Origin: an uncultured Treponema sp. | GTDB taxonomy: Bacteria > Spirochaetota > Spirochaetia > Treponematales > Treponemataceae | Assembly (NCBI GenBank): GCA_946615905.1 | Contig: CAMOIE010000002.1 | Coordinates: 62,001-126,000 of the forward strand | DNA length: 64,000 nt | Reading direction: 5' to 3' | In this document: positions 23,392-31,681 of the stretch, in pieces | Layout of the letters: each line of letters begins with the position of its first letter | How positions within the stretch are numbered: position 1 is the first letter of the stretch | Made by a program: the position numbers and the translations under genes | Notes under the pieces: generated by a model | Databases searched by the model: none | What the model saw: only the letters and a program-made list of their open reading frames with translations | Told to the model about the DNA's origin: nothing

Positions 23392-23692
23392 AATCAATAT
23401 CACATCTCTTGCCCAAGCAGATTTGGAAGAAGACCTCGATTATATTGCAAATACTCTCCACAATAAAAAAGCTGCTTTAGGACTGAAAAACGCATTCAAA
23501 GAATGTTTTGAATTCTTGAAGACAAGTCCAAGAATGTACCCAGAATGTCAGGACGCACGACTAGCAAGAGAAGGATACAGAAAAGCAATCGTAAAAAATT
23601 ATATTGGTCTTTATAAAGTAGACGATGATAAAAAAGTTGTAAATATAATGAGAATCGTCTACGGAAGAATGGATTACACAAAATTGGTATAG
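23381..23692 (+). CDS. RelE/ParE-type toxin
   Basis: 103 residues overlapping the antitoxin gene. The pattern ITSLAQADLEEDLDYIANTL at the N-terminus and EGYRKAIVKNYIGLYKVDD, then NIMRIVYGRMDYTKLV at the C-terminus is that of the RelE/ParE superfamily; the ending RIVYGRMDY is seen in both mRNA interferases and gyrase poisons, so the target is unclear. Complete and uninterrupted. Confidence 0.9.
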   Translation: MAYKINITSLAQADLEEDLDYIANTLHNKKAALGLKNAFKECFEFLKTSPRMYPECQDARLAREGYRKAIVKNYIGLYKVDDDKKVVNIMRIVYGRMDYTKLV

Positions 23693-23747
23693 AAGGCTAG
23701 TTGGCTGAGTTGACTATTTTCTACACTCAACATAATAAAATCTAAAT

Positions 23748-24074
23748 TTACTGATTCTTCAATAAAATAGAAGAAATTTCTATCAGCGTCTTTTTGCCCT
23801 GCGGACTGAGGGCATTGAATGATTTTTTAAATTCAGCGGAAAGGTATGCGGACGAATTCGTAGATGCCCCTGTTATCAATTCCGAAATGTCAGTACCAAG
23901 ATAATCAGAAATCGCTGATAACGTTTCAAGATTCACCTTCGTTATGCCACGTTCAATCTGACTTACATATCCAACGGTTACGGAAAGGGCTTCTGCCATA
24001 TTTTCCTGCGTTTTCTTCAGCGCCTTGCGCTTGTTCTGAATTCTCTGCCCGATTGAAGTATAGTCTATAGCCAT
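23748..24074 (-). CDS. XRE-family regulator
   Basis: 108 residues. A Cro/CI helix-turn-helix lies at about residues 8-65: IGQRIQNKRKALKKTQENMA, LSVTVGYVSQIERGITKVN, LETLSAISDYLGTDISELI. A short Ser-rich tail (KSFNALSPQGKKTLIEISSI) follows. Divergent from the AlgX-like gene; two 18-nt direct repeats lie in the shared 102-nt gap, so it probably regulates itself and maybe that gene. Confidence 0.9.
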   Translation of the reverse strand: MAIDYTSIGQRIQNKRKALKKTQENMAEALSVTVGYVSQIERGITKVNLETLSAISDYLGTDISELITGASTNSSAYLSAEFKKSFNALSPQGKKTLIEISSILLKNQ

Positions 24075-24090
24075 TTGCGTTATTTTCTTA

Positions 24091-24134
24091 GTAATAACTA
24101 AAATTTTACAGACAGTAATGACTAAAGTTTTAGT
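24091..24134. promoter_or_regulatory. Direct-repeat operator for the XRE regulator
   Basis: GTAATAACTAAAATTTTA (24091-24108) and GTAATGACTAAAGTTTTA (24115-24132) differ at two positions and are 24 nt apart, about two helix turns. The second copy also holds the palindrome ACTAAAgtTTTAGT. Confidence 0.7.
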
Positions 24135-24176
24135 TTAAACTAGAATATCTACAGTATTTCTCTTGGAGATACAATC

Positions 24177-25301
24177 ATGAAATCTGCGCAAAACAAATTC
24201 GACATCACTTTTATATTTTTATTCTTATTTCTCCTCATCATTCCTTGTCTGAAGATTGATTTTTCATCGACACTCTCGGAAAAGGAAAATCGGACGTTGG
24301 CAGAATACGAGCATCTGTTTGTAAACGGAAAAATCAATCTGAACTACAGTAAGGCGTTTGAAAGTTGGTTCAATGATAGATTTTTCTGCAGAAACCTTCT
24401 TTTAGCTATCAATCAGAAATTAAAACTGACGTCTTCTTCATCTGCAAAGTCTCACAATGAATTGGTTTTAAAAGGAAAAGACGGTTGGTATTTTTATCGT
24501 GGCGACAAATCAGAAGCAAATTATATGAACAAGTCTGTTTTCACCGATGAGCAAATGCAGTCAATCTTAAAATACCTGACTGACATAGAAGCGTGGTGCA
24601 AAGAGCACGGAAAGTCTTTCATTTTCTTTATCGCCCCAGACAAGAACAAAATCTACGGAGAATTCTACCCGGACATTATCAAAAAAGCACGTCCAGATTC
24701 AGAATCAAGAACACGGAAATTCATTCAGTATGCAAAGGAAAATGGCTTTTCTGTGATTTATCCGCTTGATAAACTTTTGTTGGAAAAAGAAAGCGGCAAT
24801 TTATTGTATTACAAAAACGACACCCATTGGGATGACTACGGAGCATACATCGGCTACAAGGAAGTTGAAAAAGTTCTTTCTGCAGAATGCGGCATAGTTC
24901 CTTTGACGGTAGACAAGTGGGAAAATCGGTTTCATGAAACCGGTGACTTGAACAATCTTTGGCCAGAGGGAACTGTTTCGGACACAGAAAGCCTTTACCC
25001 ATATTCGATTTTTGACTCAAAATATCAAGTTTCACCCGAAAATCCAGCAAACGAGAGAGACGGATATTTTACAAGTTGTGCTGGCAAGGAACTAAAAGCC
25101 ATCGTGTTCCGAGATTCTTTTTGCACTGCCCTCAAACAATACATTTCAAATGATTTTTCCGAAGTTCAATATCACTGGCGAAGAAATGTTCAAAAATCAG
25201 ATTTGAAAAATCTTGAAGAAAACGCGGATGTAGTCATTTTTGAAATTGTAGAGAGATATTTGCCAGAGTTGGCAAGACTTAATTTTCCTGTTTCTGAATA
25301 G
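24177..25301 (+). CDS. AlgX/AlgJ-like SGNH-type acetyltransferase component
   Basis: 374 residues with a single N-terminal membrane anchor (FIFLFLFLLIIPCLKIDF) and a periplasmic DHHW/AlgX-like domain: ENRTLAEYE, GKDGWYFYRGD, FFIAPDKNKIYGEFYP, YYKNDTHWDDYGAY (the DTHW catalytic motif) and VFRDSFCTAL (the nucleophile Ser). These proteins transfer acetyl groups to exported polysaccharides with an MBOAT partner, which here is the next gene, 8 nt downstream. The polymer is unknown, because no polysaccharide synthesis genes are in view. Confidence 0.88.
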   Translation: MKSAQNKFDITFIFLFLFLLIIPCLKIDFSSTLSEKENRTLAEYEHLFVNGKINLNYSKAFESWFNDRFFCRNLLLAINQKLKLTSSSSAKSHNELVLKGKDGWYFYRGDKSEANYMNKSVFTDEQMQSILKYLTDIEAWCKEHGKSFIFFIAPDKNKIYGEFYPDIIKKARPDSESRTRKFIQYAKENGFSVIYPLDKLLLEKESGNLLYYKNDTHWDDYGAYIGYKEVEKVLSAECGIVPLTVDKWENRFHETGDLNNLWPEGTVSDTESLYPYSIFDSKYQVSPENPANERDGYFTSCAGKELKAIVFRDSFCTALKQYISNDFSEVQYHWRRNVQKSDLKNLEENADVVIFEIVERYLPELARLNFPVSE

Positions 25302-25309
25302 GTGTAAAA

Positions 25310-26746
25310 ATGGTATTTTCGTCTTTAACATTTATTTATGTGTTTTTGCCATTGACTTTGCTTTGCTATTATCTTTCCCCTGTAAAAGCAAAAAATTATG
25401 TACTTTTGTTTTTTAGTTTCTGTTTTTATGCTTGGGGTGAGCCAAAGGCATTTTTTGTTATGCTTGCCGTTATTTTGCTTAATTATTGTTTTTCGCTTTT
25501 TATTTCAAGATTTGATGACAATCGTACTGCCAGAACAATGCTTTTGGCTCTTGATTTGATAGGAAATTTGGGAATTCTCTTCTATTTCAAGTACATTGAT
25601 TTTACGATAAAAACATTTAATCATTTTTTTAATAGAGATATTGGTCTGCTAAATATTGCTCTTCCAATCGGCATTTCGTTTTTTATCTTTCAGGCTCTTT
25701 CGTATACGATTGATGTATTCAGAAAAGACTGTGAGGTTCAAAAAAATCCTTTTAAACTTGCCCTCTATATAAGCCTTTTTCCGCAGTTGATAGCGGGACC
25801 GATTGTAAAGTATCACGACATTGAACTTCAAATTGACAACAGGCACATTGGCATAAGTGATTTTTCAGCTGGAATCAGACGCTTTATTTTAGGACTTGGT
25901 AAGAAAGTTCTGATTGCGAATATTTGTGCAAGCGTAGTTGATGATGTTTTTTCTTCGTTTTTAGAGGTAAACTCTCTGACGCTATGGGTTGGAGCGTTGG
26001 CATATTCTTTGCAGATTTATTATGATTTTTCGGGTTACTCGGATATGGCGATTGGGCTTGGAAAAATGTTTGGTTTTACCTTCCTTGAAAACTTTAACTA
26101 TCCATATATTTCGTCATCGATTACAGAATTCTGGAGACGGTGGCACATATCGCTTTCCACTTGGTTCAAAGAATATGTCTACATTCCACTTGGTGGAAAT
26201 CGCTGTTCAAAAGTGCGAAATCTTTTTAACATCTTTGTAGTGTTTTTGCTGACTGGAATCTGGCACGGAGCGGCATGGGTCTTTATTCTCTGGGGCTTGT
26301 GGCACGGATTTTTCAATATGTTTGAAAAAGTGACAGGTCTGAATAAGGTTGGTAAGGACAATAAAAATGTTTGTATAAAAATAATAATGCATATTTACAC
26401 GATTGTAGCAGTTTTCTTTGGGTGGATAATTTTCCGGTCTGTAAGTGTAAAAAGTGCTGTGAAATATATTCTTGCGATGTTCAATTTGTACGAAACAATC
26501 GAAGTTTACTCGCTTGCTTATTTTGTTTCAACAAATAGTATTCTTGTGATTCTTGTAGGAATACTTTTTTCAATGCCAATATTCAAACTTTTGCAGGAAA
26601 AAGTTTCTTGGCTTAAAAACCAGGGAAGAGGTGCCTTTGTTTTGGTGAATGTTTTGGAAATAATTTTCTATCTTGGAATCTTTGTTTTGTGTGCTGCCTT
26701 GCTTGCTGGAAATACTTACAATCCCTTTATATACTTTAGGTTTTAG
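25310..26746 (+). CDS. MBOAT-family O-acyltransferase (AlgI/DltB-like)
   Basis: 478 residues, about 11 hydrophobic helices. AlgI-type motifs: FYAWGEPKAFFVM, LFPQLIAGPIVKYHDIE, YYDFSGYSDMAIGLGKMFGF, EFWRRWHISLSTWFKEYVYI and the catalytic His region LTGIWHGAAWVFILWGLWHG. It likely carries activated acetyl groups across the inner membrane for the AlgX-like protein encoded just upstream. Cotranscribed with it. Complete length for the family. Confidence 0.92.
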   Translation: MVFSSLTFIYVFLPLTLLCYYLSPVKAKNYVLLFFSFCFYAWGEPKAFFVMLAVILLNYCFSLFISRFDDNRTARTMLLALDLIGNLGILFYFKYIDFTIKTFNHFFNRDIGLLNIALPIGISFFIFQALSYTIDVFRKDCEVQKNPFKLALYISLFPQLIAGPIVKYHDIELQIDNRHIGISDFSAGIRRFILGLGKKVLIANICASVVDDVFSSFLEVNSLTLWVGALAYSLQIYYDFSGYSDMAIGLGKMFGFTFLENFNYPYISSSITEFWRRWHISLSTWFKEYVYIPLGGNRCSKVRNLFNIFVVFLLTGIWHGAAWVFILWGLWHGFFNMFEKVTGLNKVGKDNKNVCIKIIMHIYTIVAVFFGWIIFRSVSVKSAVKYILAMFNLYETIEVYSLAYFVSTNSILVILVGILFSMPIFKLLQEKVSWLKNQGRGAFVLVNVLEIIFYLGIFVLCAALLAGNTYNPFIYFRF

Positions 26747-26879
26747 GGCTTAGTCTTCATTTTTTTCTTCGGTTTTCATTTGTTACCGAGTGGAGTTTGG
26801 ACCTTGCTTGTCGAAAATACTTATTACGAAAATCGCAAGGTAGCGAAAGTGACAGCCACATTGCTATTTGTGACACGGA

Positions 26880-27052
26880 ATATCTGCCCCGCCTCCGTGC
26901 GGGGTAAACGGAGCGAGGCTAGGGCATGGCTGGAACAAAAAATCCTTCCTTGGATTTTTTTGTTCCTACGAGAAAATTCTGTTCACCTGAAGGCAAACAG
27001 AATTTTCTCTCTTTATTGCTGCCCCCCGCCACAGGCGGGGAAGCCCCCAGCT
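26880..27052. repeat. Cluster of four hairpins between convergent genes (mosaic repeat)
   Basis: CCCCGC-ctccgt-GCGGGG, GAACAAAAAATCC-ttcctt-GGATTTTTTTGTTC (26933-26965), GAGAAAATTCTGT...ACAGAATTTTCTC (26970-27009, perfect 13-bp arms) and CCCCGCC-aca-GGCGGGG. The rest of 26747-27050 holds no gene; the 180-codon tracked frame is an artefact of these repeats. It may end transcription from both sides. Confidence 0.75.
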
Positions 27053-28217
27053 ACAAACTCTCTTTCAGAATCTCAACGACTTCCGCCTTGTCGAGTTTTT
27101 TGTAGCCGCCTTCGAGCAGAATCGTCGCGTTCGCGATTGCCTCGATGTCGCTTCTCGTTGCGCCGAGTTCGGAGATTTTCATCGCAAGGCCAAGTTCGCG
27201 CATCCATGATTCCATCGCACAAAGTCCTGCCTCGGCAAGTTCCTGTTCTGTCTTTCCGTCCGCGCTCACTCCCCAGACTTCACGGGCAAAGCGGGCGAAC
27301 TTTGGCAAACCACAGGGCATGATGTGGCGGTAATAGGGAAGGGAAACCGCGGCGAGTGTCATTCCGTGGGTCGCGTCGGTGACGGCTCCGACTGCCTGAC
27401 CGAGCATGTGAACCATCCAGTCCTCGCTCTTTCCGCAGGCGACGAGTTTGTTCAAGGCCCAGGTCGCAGTCCACATGATGTTGCTCCGCGCCTCGTAGTC
27501 TTCCTGATTTTTGAGCGCGATTCTTGAAGAATGAATCAGGCTTTTCATCAAGGCTTCGCTGATGTAGTCGCTCGTGTTGTCGTCAGTTCCGGAAAAATAC
27601 TGCTCCGAGATGTGGTTGAAGATGTCGTAGATTCCCGCGACCATCTGCCTTTTTGGGAGCGAGAATGTGAATTCTGGGTTCAGAATCGAGAACTTAGGGA
27701 AGACTTCCGTTCCAAAGACATGGCCGATTTTGAGTTTTTGCGCGTGGTTCGTGATGACCGCTCCGCCGTTCATTTCGCTTCCGGTTCCGGCCATTGTTAG
27801 CACACAGCCGACCGGCACAACCGGGCATGAAACGTCCTCAAAGCGGAGGTAATATTTTTGCCAGGGGTCTTCGTCGCAATGTATGGAAACGGAAACTGCC
27901 TTCGCGTAATCGCAGCAAGAGCCGCCGCCCACCGCAAGCAAAAAGTCCACTTTGTTTTCGCGTGCGATTTTTACGCCCTCGTTCAGTTTTTCGACCGTCG
28001 GATTTGGCATGACGCCCGCATCCTCGACAATCGTCTTTCCGCATTTTTTGAGTGCGGCGACAACAGCGTCATACACTCCGTTTTTCTTGATTGAACCGCC
28101 GCCGTAAATGAGCTGCACGGTTTTTCCGTATTTTGGAAGCTCTTCTTCAAGCCCCAAAAGAGCGTCCTTTCCAAAGTAAAGTTTTGTCGGATTGTGAAAT
28201 GTGAAATTTCCTTGCAT
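27051..28217 (-). CDS. Iron-containing alcohol dehydrogenase (YqhD/butanol dehydrogenase type)
   Basis: 388 residues: NFTFHNPTKLYFGKDAL start, NAD(P) loop LLAVGGGSCCDYAKAV, LTMAGTGSEMNGGAVI, and metal ligands in FNHISEQYFSG and AVTDATHGMTLAAVSL with the late His of the group III family (MVHMLGQAVGAVTDATHG). Such enzymes reduce aldehydes with NADPH. It is next to two aldo/keto reductases, as in aldehyde-detoxifying clusters such as yqhD-dkgA of E. coli. Its GTAGxxG spot reads GTGSE with SGTE-like changes, normal for the group. Confidence 0.92.
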   Translation of the reverse strand: MQGNFTFHNPTKLYFGKDALLGLEEELPKYGKTVQLIYGGGSIKKNGVYDAVVAALKKCGKTIVEDAGVMPNPTVEKLNEGVKIARENKVDFLLAVGGGSCCDYAKAVSVSIHCDEDPWQKYYLRFEDVSCPVVPVGCVLTMAGTGSEMNGGAVITNHAQKLKIGHVFGTEVFPKFSILNPEFTFSLPKRQMVAGIYDIFNHISEQYFSGTDDNTSDYISEALMKSLIHSSRIALKNQEDYEARSNIMWTATWALNKLVACGKSEDWMVHMLGQAVGAVTDATHGMTLAAVSLPYYRHIMPCGLPKFARFAREVWGVSADGKTEQELAEAGLCAMESWMRELGLAMKISELGATRSDIEAIANATILLEGGYKKLDKAEVVEILKESL

Positions 28218-28237
28218 TTTTTTTTCCTCCTAAAGTT

Positions 28238-28342
28238 CTAGTTTATAAAATTCGTAAAAATATGCACGTCACGTTTTGGCATTTTCACGCCCGCTTCCTC
28301 GCCTGCCTTGCGGTTTTTCACGAGCCAGGCGATGTTCAATAT
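28238..28342 (-). pseudogene. C-terminal fragment of a second flavin reductase copy
   Basis: The minus strand reads NIAWLVKNRKAGEEAGVKMP then KRDVHIFTNFIN and TAG. This is nearly the same as the C-terminus of the reductase at 31682-32302 (ERDAHIFTNFIN), so a copy of that gene once stood here and was lost or replaced. Confidence 0.82.
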
Positions 28343-28390
28343 CCGTCCGCTTTTCTGCTTCCGCTCGCGCCGCCGTTCGCTCGCCCACTT

Positions 28391-29278
28391 CTACCAATTC
28401 TCGTACCGTCTCCCTGTATCAAGTTCACCAATTCTCTTCATTTCGTCCGCGCTCAACTCAAAATCCCAGACGGCGCAGTTTTCGCGGATATGCGCTGCGT
28501 TCGCGCTTCCGGGAATTGCGATAAAGCCCGCTTGCAAGTGCCAGCGCAAGATTATCTGTGCCGCAGTCTTTTTGTGCGACTTTGCGATTTCAAGAATAGA
28601 CTTGTTGTTCAAACTATCTTTTGTGTGTCCGCGCCCGCCGAGCGGATAGTAGCTTTCGATTACAATGCCTTCGGTTTTGCACCAGTCGCGGAGGGCGTTG
28701 TTTTGGTAGAAGATGTGGTTCTCGTTTTGAATCACGCAGGGCTTTGTCTTTGCGAACGAAAGAACACGCTTCACGTCGCGTTCGGTGTAATAGTTTGAAA
28801 TCCCGAGAGAGCGGACAATGCCCTTTTGAACAGACCGCTCCATCGCCTCGTAGAGTTTTTTCTCGTCGCTTCCTTGTTGGTGGACGAGCATCAAGTCGAT
28901 GTAGCCAAGCCCTATCGCCTCGTTGCATTCGGAAATCGCCTTGTCGTAGTTGGGGTAGCCCCACGGAGTCACCTTGCTGGTGACAAAAATCTCCTCGCGA
29001 GTTACAAGCCCTTCCGCTATCGCCCGCCGAATGCCCCGACCGACTCCGCGCTCCGTTCCGTAGTATTTTGCCGTGTCAATCAATCGGCATCCCGCCTTAA
29101 TCGCCTCATAAGTGCAGTTTTCCGCCTCCGCGTCGGAAAGTGACCAAGTTCCGAAGCCCGCAAGCGGCATTTTATAGCCCGAATTGAGTTTTACGCTTTT
29201 CATCTGATTTTTCCCCTGCGCGAATATTGTTGCCGTCATAAAAATCGCTGTTACAAAAAGTAAAAGTGATTTTTTCAT
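28391..29278 (-). CDS. Secreted aldo/keto reductase
   Basis: Start ATG at 29278 lies 7 nt after GAGG; an ATG two codons upstream overlaps the previous stop as ATGA and is the alternative. About 295 residues with a signal peptide (MKKSLLLFVTAIFMTATIFA), uncommon for the family. AKR motifs: GYKMPLAGFGTWSL, AGCRLIDTAKYYGTE (catalytic Asp/Tyr), a Lys in FVTSKVTPWG, LMLVHQQG (catalytic His) and IPGSANAAHIREN. Reduces carbonyl compounds with NADPH if cofactor is available; export of such an enzyme is odd. Coupled to the carboxymuconolactone decarboxylase-like gene upstream. Confidence 0.88.
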   Translation of the reverse strand: MKKSLLLFVTAIFMTATIFAQGKNQMKSVKLNSGYKMPLAGFGTWSLSDAEAENCTYEAIKAGCRLIDTAKYYGTERGVGRGIRRAIAEGLVTREEIFVTSKVTPWGYPNYDKAISECNEAIGLGYIDLMLVHQQGSDEKKLYEAMERSVQKGIVRSLGISNYYTERDVKRVLSFAKTKPCVIQNENHIFYQNNALRDWCKTEGIVIESYYPLGGRGHTKDSLNNKSILEIAKSHKKTAAQIILRWHLQAGFIAIPGSANAAHIRENCAVWDFELSADEMKRIGELDTGRRYENW

Positions 29279-29280
29279 TT

Positions 29281-29616
29281 TCATTCCTCATCGTCCCAGA
29301 TTTTGTTCTGCTTCGCGATGTTGAAAACGCCCCAAGCCTTCGGCCAGCCCGCGTAAAAAGCGACGTGGGTTACAATCGCGGCGAATTCCTTTTTCGTAAC
29401 GCCGTGCGCCTTCGCGTTCTTGAGGTGGTAGACAATCGGCTCTCCCGTGATTCCCTGCGACATAAGCGACACGAACGTGATAATGCAGCGCGTCTTTAGG
29501 TCGATGTCGGGATTGTTCCAGTTCTCGCCAAAGAGAATGTCGTCGTTGAAGTGCGCGAAGTCTGGCGCAAAGTCGCCCAACTGCTCTCTGCCCGCTGTCT
29601 GTGTGATTTTTTCCAT
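29281..29616 (-). CDS. Carboxymuconolactone decarboxylase-family protein
   Basis: 111 residues. The alpha-helical CMD pattern is clear: APDFAHFNDDILFGENWNNP, LKTRCIITFVSLMSQGITGE, LKNAKAHGVTKKEFAAIVTH, VAFYAGWPKAWGVFNIAKQ. The CxxC/CxxH pair of the AhpD peroxidase branch is absent, so it is of the decarboxylase-like branch that often accompanies reductases in redox operons. Next gene starts at its stop; the preceding aldo/keto reductase ends 17 nt upstream. Confidence 0.88.
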   Translation of the reverse strand: MEKITQTAGREQLGDFAPDFAHFNDDILFGENWNNPDIDLKTRCIITFVSLMSQGITGEPIVYHLKNAKAHGVTKKEFAAIVTHVAFYAGWPKAWGVFNIAKQNKIWDDEE

Positions 29617-29633
29617 AAAATGACTCCTTAAAA

Positions 29634-30650
29634 TTATTTTTTCAGTCCCTTCATCATTCCCGCGACTTCCTTCTCGCCCGGTCTCCCCGCAGGTCCAACC
29701 AGTTCGTGCGCGGTGTACAGCTCTTCAAGATACGAGATTTCCTCCACCGTAAGCTTTATCTCCAGTGCGCGAACCAAGTCCGCGACGCGCTCCGCCTTTG
29801 TACAGCCGCAAATTGGGCTTTCAATTCCTTTTTCCCAGAGCCAAGCGAGTGCCACGTCCGCCATTGCCACGCCGTGATTTTTTGCGACTTCTTCCACACG
29901 CGCGATTATCTTCATGTTGTTTTCTTTATAAGCGTCGTACTTGTCGCGGGCAACCTTGTCGGTTTCGGCGCGTTTGGAACTTCCTTCCCAAGTCGCACGG
30001 GTCAAATGCCCTGCGGCAAGGGCGGAAAAAGGCGTGATTGTCATTCCGAACTGACGCGCCACAGGCAAAAGTTCCCGCTCGTCCTCGCGGTAAATCAAAT
30101 TGTAATGCGGTTGCAGGACGGAAAAGCGAGTCCAGCCGTTTTTGTCGGCGGCGTTCTGCATATTGTGCAACTGGTAGGCGTACATCTCGCTTGCCCCGAT
30201 TGCGCGGACTTTCCCCGTGCGAACCAAGTCGTCGAGAGCCTGCATAGTTTCTTCTATCGGGGTTGCGTAGTCGAAGCGGTGAATCAAATAAAGGTCGAGA
30301 TAGTCCGTGCCGAGCCGCCCCAGCGTGCCGTCAATTTCCCGCTTGATTGCCTTTGCGCTAAGTCCGCCCTCATTGAAAAAGACTTTGCTTGCAAGAACAA
30401 CTTTGTCGCGCGCGATTCCGAGGTTTTTAATCGACCTTCTCAAAAACTCCTCGCTCGTTCCCTTGGAATAGCAGTTGGCCGTGTCAAAAAAGTTGATTCC
30501 CGCATCGAACGCCGCCTTGACAACGGATTCGGTCGTCTTTTGGTCAACGACCCAGGCGTGAAAGTCGGGAAAAACCTCGCCGAATCCCATGCAGCCGATA
30601 CAGATTTTTGAAATCTCAATGTCCGTGTTTCCAAGTTTCGTGTATTCCAT
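29634..30650 (-). CDS. Aldo/keto reductase (voltage-channel beta/YajO type)
   Basis: ATG at 30650 follows GGAGG; the 30 extra codons of the tracked frame come from the upstream repeat (VVAVGEPVEPCG) and are rejected. 338 residues: YTKLGNTDIEISKICIGCMG, GINFFDTANCYSKGTSEEFL (Asp and Tyr), VLASKVFF (Lys), LDLYLIHRFDYATPIEETMQ (His), and ALAWLWEKGIESPICGCTKA. Standard length. Probably part of one operon with the next two genes, under the TetR regulator encoded upstream. Confidence 0.92.
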   Translation of the reverse strand: MEYTKLGNTDIEISKICIGCMGFGEVFPDFHAWVVDQKTTESVVKAAFDAGINFFDTANCYSKGTSEEFLRRSIKNLGIARDKVVLASKVFFNEGGLSAKAIKREIDGTLGRLGTDYLDLYLIHRFDYATPIEETMQALDDLVRTGKVRAIGASEMYAYQLHNMQNAADKNGWTRFSVLQPHYNLIYREDERELLPVARQFGMTITPFSALAAGHLTRATWEGSSKRAETDKVARDKYDAYKENNMKIIARVEEVAKNHGVAMADVALAWLWEKGIESPICGCTKAERVADLVRALEIKLTVEEISYLEELYTAHELVGPAGRPGEKEVAGMMKGLKK

Positions 30651-30680
30651 AAAAGCCTCCAAAATTACAGTTTGATTTTT

Positions 30681-30808
30681 GGGCGCATGGCCGCAGGGTT
30701 CGACAGGCTCACCCACAGCGACCACCGGGCTTTCCGCCACTCCGCTGTCGCTTCGGCCTCGCTACGCGAGTCTGCCTGCGGCATGGCTCCAATCCCTTGC
30801 GCGTTTGC
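30681..30808 (-). repeat. Interspersed repeat (type B), inverted, with nested GAGCCTGTCGAA unit
   Basis: Read on the minus strand it begins GCGCAAGGGATTGGAGCC, has GCGGAAAGCCCGGTGG and ends ATGCGCCCAAAAATC, matching 19690-19808. A GGTGAGCCTGTCGAACCC unit sits inside it. The type B element touches the end of the TetR gene. Confidence 0.8.
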
Positions 30809-31341
30809 TACAATTTGATTTTTCCGTCCGACATGCACCAGAGCATTACCCGCCCATAGAATTCTGAGACGATTTTTTTTGAAAGCCCTTCCGTGTCGGT
30901 CGCCGGCTCCAAGTCGCCCTCGGCGATTTCCTCGTCCAAAAGTTTTTTCACCGTCGAAAGGTCAAATTCCAGCTTTCTCATGCCGTTTTCCTCGCCCGAA
31001 AGGGGCGCCGCCACCGCCTTGAACCACTGCTGCGTGATTCCGAGCGTGCTGTTTTTGACCGTCTTTGTCGATTCCTTTATGAAAAGCTCCACTTTTTCCT
31101 TCGCCGGAATCCGCTTTTTAAAGATTTTGTCCGCGTTTTTGAGGCTTTTGTCGTAGGCTATGTCCGCGCACACGTCTTCAAGACGCTTGAAGTAGACATA
31201 AAAAGTCCCCTTCGCTACGCCCGCCTTTTTGGTGATTTCGTCAATCGACATCTCGCCGTAAGACTTTTCGCCTGAAAGTTCCTTCACCGCGTCGATTATC
31301 TTTTGCCGCGTCACAAGCGCCGCTTCCTGCCGTTTCGTCAT
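30808..31341 (-). CDS. TetR-family regulator
   Basis: 177 residues: a helix-turn-helix at about 10-55 (TRQKIIDAVKELSGEKSYGE; ITKKAGVAKGTFYVYFKRLE) and an effector domain with the pattern ADKIFKKRIPAKEKVELFIK. It lies upstream of the aldo/keto reductase operon on the same strand, separated by the type B repeat. Before it, AGTCAATGAATTTAGTCAAT forms a direct repeat that may be its operator. Likely ligand: a reactive aldehyde or xenobiotic, unproven. Confidence 0.9.
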   Translation of the reverse strand: MTKRQEAALVTRQKIIDAVKELSGEKSYGEMSIDEITKKAGVAKGTFYVYFKRLEDVCADIAYDKSLKNADKIFKKRIPAKEKVELFIKESTKTVKNSTLGITQQWFKAVAAPLSGEENGMRKLEFDLSTVKKLLDEEIAEGDLEPATDTEGLSKKIVSEFYGRVMLWCMSDGKIKL

Positions 31342-31462
31342 AATCAGTTTTCCTTACACTGATTATTGTAATATAGTCAATGAATTTAGTCAATGAAAAT
31401 GACATTTTTTTTCAAAACGAGGTTTTATGAAGAATACGCTATAATTTTAAGACAGACAAAGC

Positions 31463-31561
31463 TTGAACACGCGAATCTTCAAGGAATGGCTTCCAACGAA
31501 CGGAAAGTACGAAATCGCCTCGGGCTACAGCATTGAGTGGTACGACACGCAGAACGGCAGT
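31463..31561 (+). pseudogene. Fragment of the AraC-GyrI regulator gene
   Basis: NTRIFKEWLPTNGKYEIASG and YSIEWYDTQNG match the C-terminus of the regulator at 53345-54277 (YEIAAGYNIEWYDTQNG) with a few changes; then the similarity stops. The rest of 31342-31681 shows no gene. The 252-codon tracked frame is this fragment joined to the antisense of the reductase. Confidence 0.85.
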
Positions 31562-31681
31562 CGATTTTTTCGCCACGCCTCGGCTACTTTCTTACCGACA
31601 GCACAAAATCCACATATCCGTTTCCAAGAACTGAAAGCAGGCTTTCCCGCGTTGCACCCGCGCTGTGTTTCAGGGTTTCTT

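Noticed and set aside
26780-27322. 180-residue plus-strand frame
   Set aside because: It covers repeat hairpins and then runs antisense to the iron alcohol dehydrogenase; no family pattern or ribosome site.
29706-30611. 301-residue plus-strand frame
   Set aside because: Antisense to the aldo/keto reductase with clear family motifs on the other strand.
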